Assembly (NCBI GenBank): GCA_963662155.1 | Contig: OY759267.1 | Span: 18,126,561 to 18,190,560 of the forward strand | From: Lamellibrachia columna | Taxonomy: Eukaryota; Annelida; Polychaeta; Sabellida; Siboglinidae | Reading direction: 5' to 3' | Length of the DNA stretch: 64,000 nucleotides | In this document: positions 1 through 14,476 of the stretch, piece by piece | Layout of the letters: the number at the start of each line of letters is the position of its first letter | How positions within the stretch are numbered: position 1 is the first letter of the stretch | The notes under the pieces: generated by a model | The model's input: the letters and a program-made list of their open reading frames with translations, nothing else | What the model was told of the DNA's origin: nothing | Database searches by the model: none | Translations under genes and position numbers: made by a program

Positions 1-719
1 AGCTTGAAGTGTCATGGTTATGTGATCTTTGCATGATAAGAACACATTCTTCAATATTGTGCTAGACACTTGATTGACCGGAAATATACATTCCCAGATA
101 GTTGGACTATTTGTGGATATTGAGATGTTATTGTTGACATGATAATTATAAAAAACACACCCGCATGCACACGCATGCACACGCACACACACACACACAC
201 GTGCTAGACAGTTTAAACTGAATGTTTTCCAACAATACAATGGGCTGTGCTTAATAGAATCACTTTGGGTCGGAGCAGTTTGATTCTATGAAACGACTGA
301 TTCACTGAAGCAGCACATTTTAACACAGCGGGAATAGTGAATGATTCTGTTCCAGACAGTATATTTGATTGAATCTACTAAATAGCTGAATCTGTTATCC
401 ATGATTTTGTTAAATGGAGTCCACCATATTTAGAAACTAGTGATCTATAAACTTATATAGTTAACGTGGTCCAGTTGTCATTATTGATGTACGTGTTATG
501 ATTGATTAATTTTGATGGGTCAAGTTCTGTATTAAGTGATACTTATCTGCAATGGAGGGACCAACTACGGGGGACCATTTCAAAAGTTGACGGGAAAATC
601 CTGAATGCTTGAACTTTTAACACATTTGGGCCATTTGTCAAGTATTTGAGAAAACCTCTGTCCCTGTTTGGGGGCATATCAACAGCCTTGTTGTAACATC
701 ACTTTACCCACTTCACCAG
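1..719. other. Agrin intron sequence, 3' part
   Basis: No coding exon is seen. It holds a CA/CACG-type microsatellite around 155-201 and ends in the acceptor of the first visible agrin exon. Confidence 0.7.
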
Positions 720-935
720 GTAACAATCCATGCCAGCGCGTCACGTGTGAACACGGCGAGGAATGTCTCGTCAATCGTGAGGGAACACCAGGGTGCACTT
801 GCCCGCTCCCTTGTGAGAGGGTTCTGCGCCCTGTTTGCGGCACAGATGATGTTACATACGATAACGAATGTACACTGAAGAGACAAGCTTGTCTAACGAA
901 GAAACGCATCGCCGTCCGCTTTGTCGGAGAGTGCA
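720..935 (+). CDS. AGRN: Agrin exon: follistatin/Kazal domain 1 of window
   Basis: A single exon encodes a whole follistatin-like/Kazal domain. The EGF-like half runs from [15 protein letters not shown] and the Kazal half contains [17 protein letters not shown]. Acceptor is cttcaccag|G and donor is GTGCA|gtaag. Both ends are phase 1, so the exon is a symmetric domain cassette. It reads into the exon at 3965 through a split codon. Earlier follistatin domains are expected upstream, since vertebrate agrin has eight before the laminin EGFs and only five are visible here. Confidence 0.92.
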
Positions 936-3900
936 GTAAGTACAAAGTAGACATTTTCATGAACGTTTTAATTTTATGCACAATATGAAAGTCCACGAAC
1001 ATTTATGCTGCACAGTCTTTCTCCTTTGCCATTTTTACCTCTGCCATTTTTATGTTGAACCGTTATTTTGGGTCCGACAAGAGATCACGTGTCTCGTAAG
1101 CCACGTTGTCATGAATGTTTTATTTTTATGAATTTTTGCATGTTTAGCCAATCTGGAAAAATATAACCAGCTGAATTTGTGAACCACTGCAAATTGATGC
1201 AAATTATGACAATTTTAGAGCTTATAAAATGGTCCCATGAAATTTCAAATTAAATTAACATTATGAAGTCAACTTATGAGCACATTGGGTAGATCGCTAT
1301 TTATTAGTTTTTTGAGCACTACTGAAAGTCTTCATCACAATATGAAAGTCCATAAACATCTATGCTGCACGGCCTTTCTGTGTTGGCATTTTACCTTAGC
1401 CATTTTTATGTAGAACCATTATTTCGGGTCTGACAAGTGGCTAGTCTTAAGTCTTTTGGGGGCAGGTGGAGTGGCGATTGTCCAGCCTTAAGGTGACACA
1501 CCACCAGACAGTCTGTCCAGCAGATAATGACTTCTGTCAACTAGCCAGACTTGAGATGTCTTCCAGATGGGCCCTAACGAGTGAAGCAATTAATGTGAGC
1601 CAGTGTTCTGTTGGAACTGTCCTGGCTCTGAGACAATGAGCTAATGCTGTTGACAGTGAAACAGCTTAGCAACGTTGATTGCAACAGATTAGGAAGGTTG
1701 AATTAATGGGAGGAGACAGTGTTCTGTCATCTCTGTCTGTATCTTCTCAGAAGATGGCTGCTGTGGTTATTTGGGTGTCAACCCTGCCTTGCGTTTATCA
1801 CACAATTATAGTCATGTCTCATTTATCTGCACTTTGGCAGGATTAATGAAGTGTGCAGATTAATGAAACATCCTATTATCTTCTGTCCTGTGGCTATCAG
1901 TAATAAATGTGTTGTGTATTGTAGAATTTATATTGCTGTATTATTTTATTTATCGCTAGTAACTGACAGGACCTTGAGGAAAGAAGAAACAATGTAGCCG
2001 TGATGTAAAAGTAATCATCAAGGCCATTAATTGTTTGATTTGGTATATTTGAAGTTTTTAAAAAGGTTAAATGAATCATATTACAGTGTTATCCGGTCAG
2101 TTAGTTCCCCAAAATAGAATAATGAAGCAATTTACAGTGTATCTGTATTTTTTCCAAACTATAACGTGTAAGCATATGGATTACTGAAAAACTGAATTAC
2201 CGAAGAACAGATAAAGAAGAGATTATTTTAGTCTCGCCGAGAAAATGGTCGTTTCTTTAGAGCACAGATATATGTTTGAACATGTTTTATCAAGATTAAC
2301 TTGTCAAGCCACAAACTCCAGATGGCAAGTGGAAAAGGTAGCAGTTGACTCATCAAAAGTCCAAACAATGTTTCCATTAATTTATTACTCAGTGTCCTCA
2401 ATACAGGCTTTAATATTTCCTTTATCATTGGAGACAGATATTAGCATCTCTTCAATAGAGAAGTGGAAAAAACCATGTTTTAACCTTATCGTCCTTCAGT
2501 TGTATCCATGTTCTTGTGCAGCGGGAGTTGTCTGAATTAGATTAGATGGTAATCTGTGTTGCTGCGTCTCCAATTGTTGGCATGAGCGGTCACAGTGTTT
2601 AATATTTAATGATACCTTGCTGGACAGATGTATACTTCTGTGAGTTATTTCTATTTCTGCCAGTGGCCTGGGAATTTCCTTGTGCTATTACTTTACACAA
2701 ATGTGGAAGAAATCATCACCAAGCAAACAGATCAATACTTATTGAAAATTTGTAAAAATAAAAAATGCTAAAAATAACATCGATTATTTTACATGCTGTA
2801 ATGCTGTTGTTAAAATTGCTTTAGTATGTTGACATGATATATATGATTTGTTACTCTCGTCTTTATCTGTGAAGTCCGGGGCGAAGCTGGCACTTATACT
2901 GGTCGTCAATTTTTTGTTCCCATCTTCTTCATCACTAGTCCCGTTTCACTGCTGTCTCCACCAACTGTCTCCACTCCCCCATCCCTCACTCTCATTCTCC
3001 CCTCTCCTCCCACTCCCAAATCTCTCTTCACGCAGTCCTCCCATCTCCGTCTCGGTCTTCCTCATCTCCTACCCTCCAGCCCACTTTAGCTGGCTCCTCG
3101 CCAGCTTCCTCCTGAGACTCTCTGTCACACCCACTTCCTCCCTCAGCTCCTCCATTTTTTGCTTGTCTAATCTTTTCACTCTCGCAATTCTTCTCACCCA
3201 ATTACTCTTGCAAACTTGCAGTTTCTATTGTTGTTTTTCTGTCATCGCCATGGTCTCTAGGCCGTATAGGTAGGCTGGTGTTGTCATCGCCATGGTCTCT
3301 AGGCCGTATAGGTAGGCTGGTGTTGTCATCGCCATGGTCTCTAGGCCATATAGGTAGGCTGGTGTTGTCATCGCCATGGTCTCTAAGGCCATATAGACAG
3401 GCTGGTGCTGTCATCGCCATGGTCTCTAGGCCGTATAGGTAGGCTGGTGTTACACATGAGCTAAGCACCTTTCCTTTTAACTTCCGAGATATGTGTTTAC
3501 CTCCCAATCGCTCCTTCCATTTTCCTGTCAATGGTTCAGTTTCTTCCTTTCCGGTCTTTATCTAGATTTTTGTTCTGCTGACCGACCCTATGCACCTCTG
3601 TCTTCTCCAGACTTACTCTCAATCCATGTCTGCCAAAGATATCCTTCCACTCCACCAACCGTTCTTGAAGGTCTTCCTTACTGTTCAACGATAAAAAGGG
3701 CAAAAGTGGTCCTGCTCTTTATTATACGACATACGGCTATTCACACTTTCACCAGTTACCAGATGTAATGATCGAAGTCAATTCTTTTGATAATTTAAAC
3801 AAAGTATGCATTCGTTTAATAAATGCATGTGTTACTTAAACTATTCAAGCACTACAGATTGGAACATCAACGAACCTGATTCATAGTGGGCTAAACGAAC

Positions 3901-4416
3901 TGAGGTATTTTAACAGATATTTGTCCTGGTGACTGTCACAGCCAATGTCATGTCTGTTTGTCAGGTGACACAGGGCCATGCAGCAGGTACGAGTGCCACA
4001 GCGGGGCCACATGCCTCGTGAGGAACGGTCGCCCCGTGTGCGAATGTCCCACCTGCTCAGAGAAGTTCAAACCTGTAAGTAACGCATAATAACAGAAACA
4101 TTGATCAAAATGTTTATATGTGCAACCTACCCTCTGAGAGGGTATTACCCCAAAAGCATAACCAGATTTACCAAGGACTCCAAAATTCTGTGTTTCTTTG
4201 TGAAAATTGGGTGTGGACATAATATTTTTTACCTGGGTTGTAAGATAGAATTTTTTCGGAAATTTGTAGAAATGAGTTCTATTGACTCATGTGAATAGTT
4301 CACCGTTGGTTCACATTACCACAACATTATTATTGACTGAAAAGAGTTGTAATTTATTTATTCTTATATTTAAATTCAATTTGTTTGTACTGTTTATATA
4401 TGTGTATTTATATATG

Positions 4417-4477
<61 letters not shown>

Positions 4478-4492
4478 ATATATATATATGCG

Positions 4493-4552
<60 letters not shown>

Positions 4553-7500
4553 ATGTACAGCAAACGTTTATGGATATGGTGCTATATAAAATAAATATTA
4601 CTATTATTATAGTTTGAAATATTTTATACTGTGGTTTTATAGGTTGAAAACAAGAAGAGGGTTTAGAGTTTTGTGATGTCTCAATTAAGTACCATCTTGA
4701 TGGGGATAAATAGTTAGCTGGACTGAGCATGTCACAAACATTAAAGTTCAAATTGGGCTGGAATAAAAAAAGCAACTCAAAATACAGAAATATAAAGGGC
4801 ACATCATAAGACAAGAAAGAATACAACGGGAGATCTTGGACGGAATAGTGGAGGATAAAAGAGGCAGGTGAAGACTAAGAGCCATGTGGACAGGCAACAT
4901 CAAGGGTTGGACGGGGAAAAGGAATTATGAATATCTGATCAGAACACCACAGAGGAGGAAATGTGTGTACCCCGGTAAGTATCCCTAGTGAAAGCTTGTC
5001 ACCAGTACTCTTGGGGAATGAGTATTTACCCCCAGACTTTGGTAATGTTTTACCCCATGCCTTCATGTGTTGTAGGTGTGCGGCAGTGATGGGGTCTCCT
5101 ACCCCAACGAGTGCAAGTTGAAGGCAGAAAACTGCGAACACAGCAAGAATATTGTCATCAAACACAAGGGCCTCTGCAGTAAGTTTCACCTACTCCATCT
5201 TCCCATACTCTTGTCCAGCTAGTGTGACACGCAAACGGCTTGTGACAATGGAATTCTGGGGCAAAATGTGCACTGGAGAATGTTTAAATAAACAATGGTA
5301 GCCATTTGTAATTTAAAGATGGCGGTAGTTTTCCAATATGGCTGCAAACTTTTCCATATAAATTTTGAACAGTATCATGGCTCATGTGCATAGTAGCACT
5401 TTAGTTTGTTAATAACCCTGTTTTAATTAATTAATTATGGTCTCAATGATATGCCACCTTTGTTAGATGGATGTGAGAAGATCAAGTGCGACTACTACGC
5501 CATCTGTGAAAGTGATGGTAAAGCTGGTTCTCGCTGCGTGTGCCCCATGACCTGCGTACAGGTAATGCTGTTTATTCCAATCTTCATACTTTTCTGATTT
5601 TCAGGGGCTCAGTGGCCTTCTATACAGAGGCAGGTACATAGGTGTATTATCCCACCTGTACGCTTTAGTCTTAGACTGCTGAGGTGTGAAAAAATAATAG
5701 AAACCTATATAATAGTAATATGATAAGGGTCTATCATGCCTAAATCATCGAAAACACAGGCCCAGAAGCACATAAAAAACTAAATCGTTCGGCGATCTCG
5801 AAATCGATGCACAATGTTAAAGTTGTCAACAGAAGGATGAAGATACGAGACCTGAGGAGTGAGAGCACGATTAAAAAGAAAACATTTTACTCTTGTTTCC
5901 CTACTGACCTAACACTAATAGTTACTCTTATTTATATATTATATTTATATATTACTGGTGCATGTTATTGTAACAAATGTTTGCAAAGATGTTCTTGTGC
6001 CAACTTCGCAGTTATTCTCATCTAGATAAAAAAAAATTAAACGTTAACATTCGGTGTGGTTCTTGTTATGCCTGCTAGGTGGAGAACAAGGTGTGTGGCA
6101 GTGACGGAGAGACGTACATGAACGAGTGCGAACTGCGTGTCTCATCATGCAAACAACGCAGACTTGTTACAATCGCTTCTCAAGGCCCATGTGGTAAGTA
6201 CAATTCAGCGCATGTTGCTAGTTTTGCTAGAGAACTGTTCTTTTAATTAATGTGTCGTTTGAAGAGTTATAAGAACGAGCAGCTTTCACACAGCAATTGC
6301 AGCATGACCGGATGCATCAATAGAGGTTGAAAATGTGTTTGTTTGAACAGATCTGCCGGGGAGCAGAGTGTAACACGATCTGAGTAACGACTGCTAGAGG
6401 GGCGCAGTATCTATTGAATGCTTTGGTGTGGATGGACCCAACAAAAAGAAGAGCTTTTATCAGTGAAACTGTCACAGAATCTTGACAATGTCTTGATATA
6501 TGTGTGTTTCAGATGCTTGCGTGGATGTGAAGTGCAGGTTTGGGGCGCGGTGTGAGAGTGGACGTTGTGTCTGCCCCCAGCAGTGCCCCGTCGGAGACAA
6601 GCTGGTGTGCGCCAACGACGGACAGACGTACACCAACGACTGCGAGATGAGGAGGCAGTCGTGTAGTCAGGGCATAGAGCTGGAGGTCGTCCACACCGGG
6701 GAGTGTGAGGACGTCATGGGATCAACAGGTAGGCTGACGGAGGGAGGGGATTATTCAAGGGTGGGAGAGGGAGGAGGATGGGGATTATTCAAGGGTGGGA
6801 GAGGGAGGAGGATGGGGATTATCCAAGAGGTGAGAGAGGGAGGAGGATCGGGATTATCCAAGGGGTGAGAGAGGGAGGAGGATGGGGGTTATTCAAAGGT
6901 GGGAGAGGGAAGAGGATGGGGGTTATCCAAGGGGGTGAGAGAAGGAGGAGGATGGGGATTATCCAAGGGGGTGAGAGAAGGAGGAGGATGGAGGTTATCC
7001 AAGAGTTGGGAGAGGGTCACAGAAAGGGAGCAGAAAAACAATAAGGAAACATGACAAGATGCTTGAAGAAAAAGAACACAGCCTATGATGCAGTGAACTT
7101 GGTAGAGAAAGTCATTTATGTGAGACGTTGCTCCCTCCGTGTGATCGGGCTTCATTCTACATGTTTATTGTAGACAACCCTTGTGTATGTTTTATGTGGC
7201 TGACACTGACAGCTTTGTGTATATATATATATACAGGCCTCGGGTCTCTGCTGTTTAATGTATATACAGGCCTCGGGTCTCTGCTGTTTAATGCTTGCGC
7301 AGGAAAACTAACTCTGCTTCACTCTGGATTAACCTTACTGGAACATCTATGGGATGGAGACTAGGACAGAGAGACCAGTACAGGGAGACCAGGCTAGGGA
7401 GACCGGGACAATGAGATCAGGACAGAGAGACCAGGACAGAGAAACCAGGATGGTGAGACCAGGATAAAGAGACCAGGACATAGGGACCGGGAAAAAAACC

Positions 7501-10500
7501 AGACCAGGAATACCATGACTGGGAGACCAGGACAGGGAGACCAGGACAGGGAGACCAGGACAGGGAGACCAGGACAGGGAGACCAGGACTGGGAAACCAG
7601 GACTGGGAGACCAGGACTGGGTAACCAGGACAGGGAGACCAGGACTGGGAGACCAGGACAGGGAGACTAGGACTGGGAGACCACGACAGGGAGACCAGGA
7701 CAGGGAGACCAGGACAGGGAGACCAGGACAGGGAGACCAGGACAGGGAGACCAGGACAGGGAGACCAGGACTGGGAGACCAGGACAGGGAGACCAGGACA
7801 GGGAGACCAGGACAGGGAGACCAGGACAGGGAGACCAGGACAGGGAGACCTAGACAGACCAGGATGAGACCAGGGTAGTATATGAGACTAGGACAGAATG
7901 AGACCAACATATGAGACAAGACAGAAAATATATCTGATTTGTAGCCTGGGTCGGTTTGATTGAATTGGGGAAGCGCACCACAGCTCAAACGGTGGCGCCA
8001 CCTGAGCTTCGAGTATTGCATGTCGGTTGCTTCCAGACGCGGGCTCAGGTGATGATGTGTGCAACGAAGAAACGTGTCGCTTCGGTGGGTCATGTGACTT
8101 TGATCATGAAGGCGGCAAGTGCATCTGTAACTTTGCCTGTAGCGCCATGAGGTGAGCATTGCAGGAACCAACATGAGCCAGTGTGCAATTGATATAGCAT
8201 TTGCATTAGAAGATGATGATGTAGTTTCATTATTAGTTTGGATCCCTTTCTTGGAAACTAGAATCACAGCAGCATTAATCACCCAAAAACAATGACTAAT
8301 GAAATGGTGCATTGCTGCAGGGGTTTTAATTTAATCTAAGTGATTATCTTTGCCTGCCTTCAGTGGCGTATTTGGGGGCCTTTTGATTATGGCTCCCTTC
8401 GGTTTGGGGATCAGAATTTTTTATACACTGAATTTGAATACTGTCCCGACTAAAAGACCGTCCACACATCCAATTTTAAAACAGCGTAGCAACGTAAATA
8501 TAAAATTAGCATGAAGGGTTGTCCATCAACAAGGGTTTGATTGGTAGGTCACCGGTCTGTGGGTCTGACAGCAAGACATACGGCAGCGAGTGTCTCATGG
8601 AGGAAGAGGCGTGCAAGACACAGAAAGAGATCTTTAAACAATCGATGGAGAACTGTGAAGGTATGATAATAGATGTAAGAAAATATTCACAAATAAGATA
8701 GATCTGCCCCAAAGTGTCAACATTACCTTTTTTCCCCTTGGTCCTGCGTTCCCGCTTTATGGATGAAATGTCACGTTTTTTAGTAATTTTAAAAAACAAA
8801 ATTCCAGGTAAGACGTTGCACATGAGGTCATTATAGCCATATTTTATTTCTTCAGTCTCAAGTGGTTTCACATTTTCTCGGCACATCATCAGCAAATCCA
8901 TAAAGCAGCATGCTAAAAAACAAAGAAACTATATATAAATGATGAACGTTGAGTTGAGGGTGTTTTTTTCTGCTTTTCATGAGCCGATGTTGATGCCTAT
9001 GCCTGGAATAAAAGGAAAGTTGAGGAATGTAATCTTTGTAGCCTTACAGGATTCTTGATTTAAAATGCTAGCGATTTTTTCATAAATAAAAGAAGTAAAT
9101 ATGCAGTGCAGAAGTGCAAGAGCACATTTGTGGGGCAACTGAGAATTGCATTAAGAACTATTTTTCTATTTGTAATAATATTGTACAGCTTGGTTTTGGA
9201 ATTTACATTGCATGACAGTATAGAATAAATATTAATTTGGATCACTTTAAATTGTGACAAATGGAAGATGTGTGCATTTTATTTGAAAAAGGTCACAGGG
9301 GTATATCACTCTCTGTAACATACTAAGGAATTTAATGTTAACTTTCAAGATGGTAATGGTGTTTGTCAGTTCACAAACAGTTATTACATATTTCTGGCAA
9401 TTGTGTCAACCGCTGGATTGGATAGTAAATGCAAGATATGTCAGATAAGTATCGCAGTCAATGTGAATCGGTTGTATTCTAGACATGGCGGAGGAACTGT
9501 GCGACGGCAACACTCCACTGATAGACCCCAAAACCCGCCTGGAGTACAGCTGTGATGTGGGACAGAACATGTGTCCGGCTGGAAGCTACTGCCACAAAGT
9601 GGGGACCATCACACGATGCTGTCGCGAAGGTGTGTGTAGCAGGGATACTCTCAAAAATTTTATTGTGTTATTTTTATGATGCTACATCATACGGGCTGTC
9701 CAGCCCATTTGGGAATGGCTTACAAAAAGCAGACAAGTAGGGACATGCAGATCCTAGGGAAGGGATGAACTACAGTCAAACCTGTGTTAAGCAACCAATC
9801 AATGGATGGTCGAAAAATGGTCTCTTGATACAGGTGGCTGCTTAATGCAGGTAATGTGAAACTCTCATGAAAGGAGGAGTTGACTGTGTTCGTTAGTGAC
9901 AGGTGGTCGTTCAGTGCAGGTGGTCGCTTAAGCAGGTTTGACTGATCTCCTGTTGTGTTGAGATTGAGCGGATATCGCACTAGAGCTGGATCTGATTATG
10001 ATGACTGATGTAACTGCGTATGCGTAGAAAAATCAGATAACCTGTCACAATGAGTGGATGGAATATTTTATCCCCAGAATGCTGTCTTCATATCGTAGCA
10101 TGGCATAGCCAATAAAGCAGTGCAAGTGACTTATTTTCAGGACTAATATTGTTATATTATGCTATTTTATTACATTAAACATCACTGTGTATCAAGTATA
10201 GTTAGATAACCCTACATCTAATTTCTAAGTAGCAAAATTTGCTCGTCAAATGAAGATATATTTATATACACCTATTCCTATATTTGCCAATACGATATGA
10301 TATGGCTATGCTGCTTGCATCCAAACTCACCTTATGTAACATATTTTGGCCTTTGTCTACTAAACTAGTCCTCTTTCTGACAAAATAACGTGTATGTTTG
10401 AGACTGCGTTGGTCCTGTGTATGCCAACCTCCCTTAATATGTCACAATAGTCTAGGTTACCCAGTTTTCATAGAACTGTGCATGTGCTCATAGCTGGTTT

Positions 10501-13500
10501 CTCACTGGTGTCGGTGCTCAGTCAACTGGAGAAATGACCGGAATCCACCACTTTTAGAACACATTCTGAGTAAACCACTGACGTGATATTCTTGATTTTA
10601 GTTGCACGTGGTTAGTTTTTATTATCTCTTTTAGGTGCATAGCCCCAAAACCATGACTTTTGTTTCACTTTAAAACACTTGAGTCCACCCATGAATTTAT
10701 TGGCGTTCCAGACCAACCAATCAGGAACTGCGTTGAGAGCAGACATGGCTGTTGCCCTGACAACAAAACAGCTGCCCCCGGACCAAAGGGGGCGGGCTGC
10801 CCAAGTGAGTGACATGACAGTGCACCGAGAATTGTAGTGCACCGCCATAGTGCATGCAGTAGTAGCGTCACTTTTACTAGTAATTATGCAGTAAAAGTGA
10901 CAGTGCGCCAAGAAGTGTCGCTAGGTGCGCACTATTTTAGAGTGTGTGGCTTACTGCTTTCGACTTGTATTTCAAGTGCACAATATAATTAATATTTTGG
11001 CATGAGAAAACATATTGGAAGTAAGAATATGTAGTAGAGCTGTAGACGTAGTGCATGTAGTAGTGTAATGGTGTACAAGGTAAAGGTAACAAGTTAATGT
11101 TTTGTGTGACGTGTGGCATTGGTAGATATTTCTGTAGTGCATCCATATTTGTTATGTCTCATCTAGTTTTGTATAGATAATAAATCTTTCTAATGTCAAT
11201 ATTAAGTGTTGAACATTTTGCTGTTTGAGGTATTAATATGTCAGTCATTTCGTAACAGTTGAATGTCTTTATTACATTTGTTAATATTATATTATTCTAA
11301 TTTGATTTTACAACCATTTGTAGATATATTGTATTAATTTTTCTATGCAACCATTTCTAAATATACTGTTCTAGTTTATTTTACAACCGTTTCTGACATA
11401 GGTTTGTAGAAAGTCTTGAGAGGAAGATGCTATTCATGGGAACAAGATGCATTGTCACCTTTGTCTGCATAATTGTTGAACTGTTACAGTGTGTGTAAGA
11501 AACAACGTGTATATTTATTTGTTTATTTTTCATGTGGTTGTAACAACTTAATATTCAGCGGTGTAGGTGCACTTATATTTGCAATAACACGCTTTTTGCT
11601 AATGAGCATTATTAATGTTTCACACTGTTAGCCATTGCCTGTGTTTCCATTTCAGTGTTGTGTATCATTTAATATTCTTATAACTAAATGTTCCTGAGAG
11701 ATCTTGTCTTATTTATAGAATTATCTTTACACTGAGCAGAGAAAGGTCATATTTGGAACCACGTAAATTAATGTAATTAAGAAGTAAATTTATTTTATGT
11801 GGCAAAAAATGGTTTCCAGTTAAATTTGTTGGCAATGGAGGAGGATATCTGGTGGTTGTACTGATAAATTTAATAATTATATGTGTCAAAAAAGGTTTCC
11901 AATTAAATTTATTGGAAATGGCGGAAAAGACCTGGCGGTTGTGCTGAGAATTTAATAATTATGTTTTCATTAGAGTTAGAAAACAGGAATAAATTCCCCT
12001 TACCTTCAGGTGTGTGTCGCTGCAACCCCTTGGGGTCATACGGAATGACATGTGACCCACAAACGCAGCAGTGTACCTGTAAACCTGGGGTCGGAGGTCG
12101 CCACTGCGACCGATGTGAACCTGGGTTCTGGGGTCTGCCACGGATTGCTGACGGAAACTCAGGCTGCATACGTAAGTCTTTATGTGGGACAGAGACGCTG
12201 GTCCAGTAACAGGGATTAGTGGAAAGCTGGGGGTCTGCTTTCACAGATTGGTTGAAATGTAAGATATAGGTGGCACTGTCGATGAACTATAGAATGTATA
12301 ATTCGACGATTCATTGGAACACCCATTGCTGATGCTTTTGTATTGGTGAATACCTTTCCTAAGTGGCATTGAACACGGTCTTTTTGGTGAATTAAGTTAA
12401 ATACAGGGGTGATTTACTGCATTCAGACATTTGGTAGGACGTTTAAAATTAAGTGAAAACCATTTCGTTAGTCAGATCAAAGATTGAATAACAAAATTGA
12501 ATACATGATAGTGCCATGCTTTATCCATGAATAAAAATTATTTAGAGATGTAATTGTCATAAACGTGTACTTTATTGATAGTAAGCATACAAAGCTATCG
12601 GATATCAGATCAGAAAGATATTTTGAGTAATTTCTTCAAAACGTTTAATTTCATGTGGGGCATGTTTCCTTATTAATTTCTTAATTTGTTGACTGCTTGC
12701 CGTATGAGAGGGGTCTTTGTTGCAGCGTGTGGGTGCAACATCTTCGGGTCCGTGCGAGACGACTGCGAACAGATGACGGGACGATGCGTTTGCAAGAGCG
12801 AGATTACCGGACAGAAGTGCAACTTGTGTGAGAACGGCAAACAGCTTGGGCCACGAGGTTGTTCTGGTGAGCCAATCAAAACACTGCCATTAATTTTAGT
12901 GGACGAACGTTCTTGTATGTCATGCTGTTTCATTAGACATTGTTTTTCATTTGATTGGGTAATTTGCAAAAGTGTGAATAGTCTTACGTCATAGTATATA
13001 GAGCTGCTCTAATTTTACAATTTGTTCGCCAGATCTGGTAAAAAAATAATTTAATAGTTTGTCCGATTATTTCACCAAGTCTAACTAAGAAATTTGTACA
13101 AATGAGCTAGCGTGTTGTAATGGATACCAGATAGGTTAAATTATTCATAAAATGTGTCTGAAACAATATGAGCAAAAACATTCAGAGTTAAGGAGAGCAG
13201 GTAACCATGCAAGAAACAAAACAAAAGATAAGTTTCCCCCAGAGCCATTTGACGATGATTGTTTTGTTGCCACCAGGCGACACCGCCCTGCTGACCTCAT
13301 GCTACGGGGTCAAATGTCACTTCCGCGCCCAATGCCAAGTGACGGACGGACGGGCAGAGTGTGTGTGTGTTGGCAGCTGTCCGACGGACAGGAAGACAGT
13401 CATGGTGTGCGGGACAGATGGACAGACGTACGGCTCCGCCTGTCAGTTACGACTGTTCTCCTGTCGCCTACAGAAGGAGATCTCTATGGCATACGAGGGC

Positions 13501-14407
13501 ATCTGTCGCAGTAGGTCAACCTTGAACATCTGTCGCAATAGGTCACCTGTTTGTGGCATTGAGCAGTGTGCACTGTTTTCACCCTGGTTAATGTTTATAT
13601 CTATTTTTACCCACAACATATATTTTATTTAATTCTCGCTGTGTGATACAGTCCAGCTTTCACATAAGTTTACCAGCCTTAACTTTATTTATGTAATTTA
13701 TTATTTTTATTATTTATTTCAGTGTATGCATTAGTTTAATTTATTTATTTAATTATTTAAATCCATGTATGCTTTTAGTTTTATTGCCCTTAATTTAAAT
13801 TATTATTTTATTCCATGTATATATTTTAGTTGTATTGCCCTTAATTTAATTTAATTGTATTTATCATTTTAACTATTTAATTCAAAGTATGCATTTAGGT
13901 GAATTAACCTTAATTTAATTTACTATTTTAGTTATTTAATTTCATGTATACTTTTAGTTAGTTGTTTTATTGCTTTAGGTGATTGCGGTGGTATACTGTA
14001 TGTAAATATTTTACTATTTTTATTTATTATAGGGAATAGTTTTCTTAATTATTTGTCCACCAGTTACGGATCAGATAAAGATTCTCATCTTCTTCCTTTC
14101 TCAAATGTTTTCTCTTTCTTCGTCTCTCCTCCAATTTGACTTATCTTCATTGAGCTTGGCAAATGCAGGTCAGACATAGAAAACATATATTGGTTCATGT
14201 ATCCGAGGTCAATTATGTTCTCCGTTTCAATCTTGCACTGGATTCTAGTTTGATTATTTTAGTAGAAATTTAATAATATAAAGTTTTGGATGACAATATT
14301 TTTATCATTACTTACTGTAGTGATTAAACACTATTCAAACAATCAGTGTGTTTACATAAACTGCCTTTGCATACTATAATAAATGTTTATTTCAGACAAA
14401 AAAGTCC

Positions 14408-14476
<69 letters not shown>

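Noticed and set aside
2848..3273. 141-codon Ser/Leu/Pro-rich + strand frame
   Set aside because: Antisense of the broken LINE fragment, which explains the sequence better.
4282..4826. Tyr/Ile-rich frames
   Set aside because: (TA)n microsatellite translation.
7347..8312. Open frame of 321 codons on the - strand
   Set aside because: It is a read-through of the 15-bp minisatellite; the composition is a repeated Leu-Pro-Val-Ser-Trp pattern with no domain.
10612..10911. 99-codon - strand frame
   Set aside because: Overlaps a foldback-like sequence and shows no domain or splice context.
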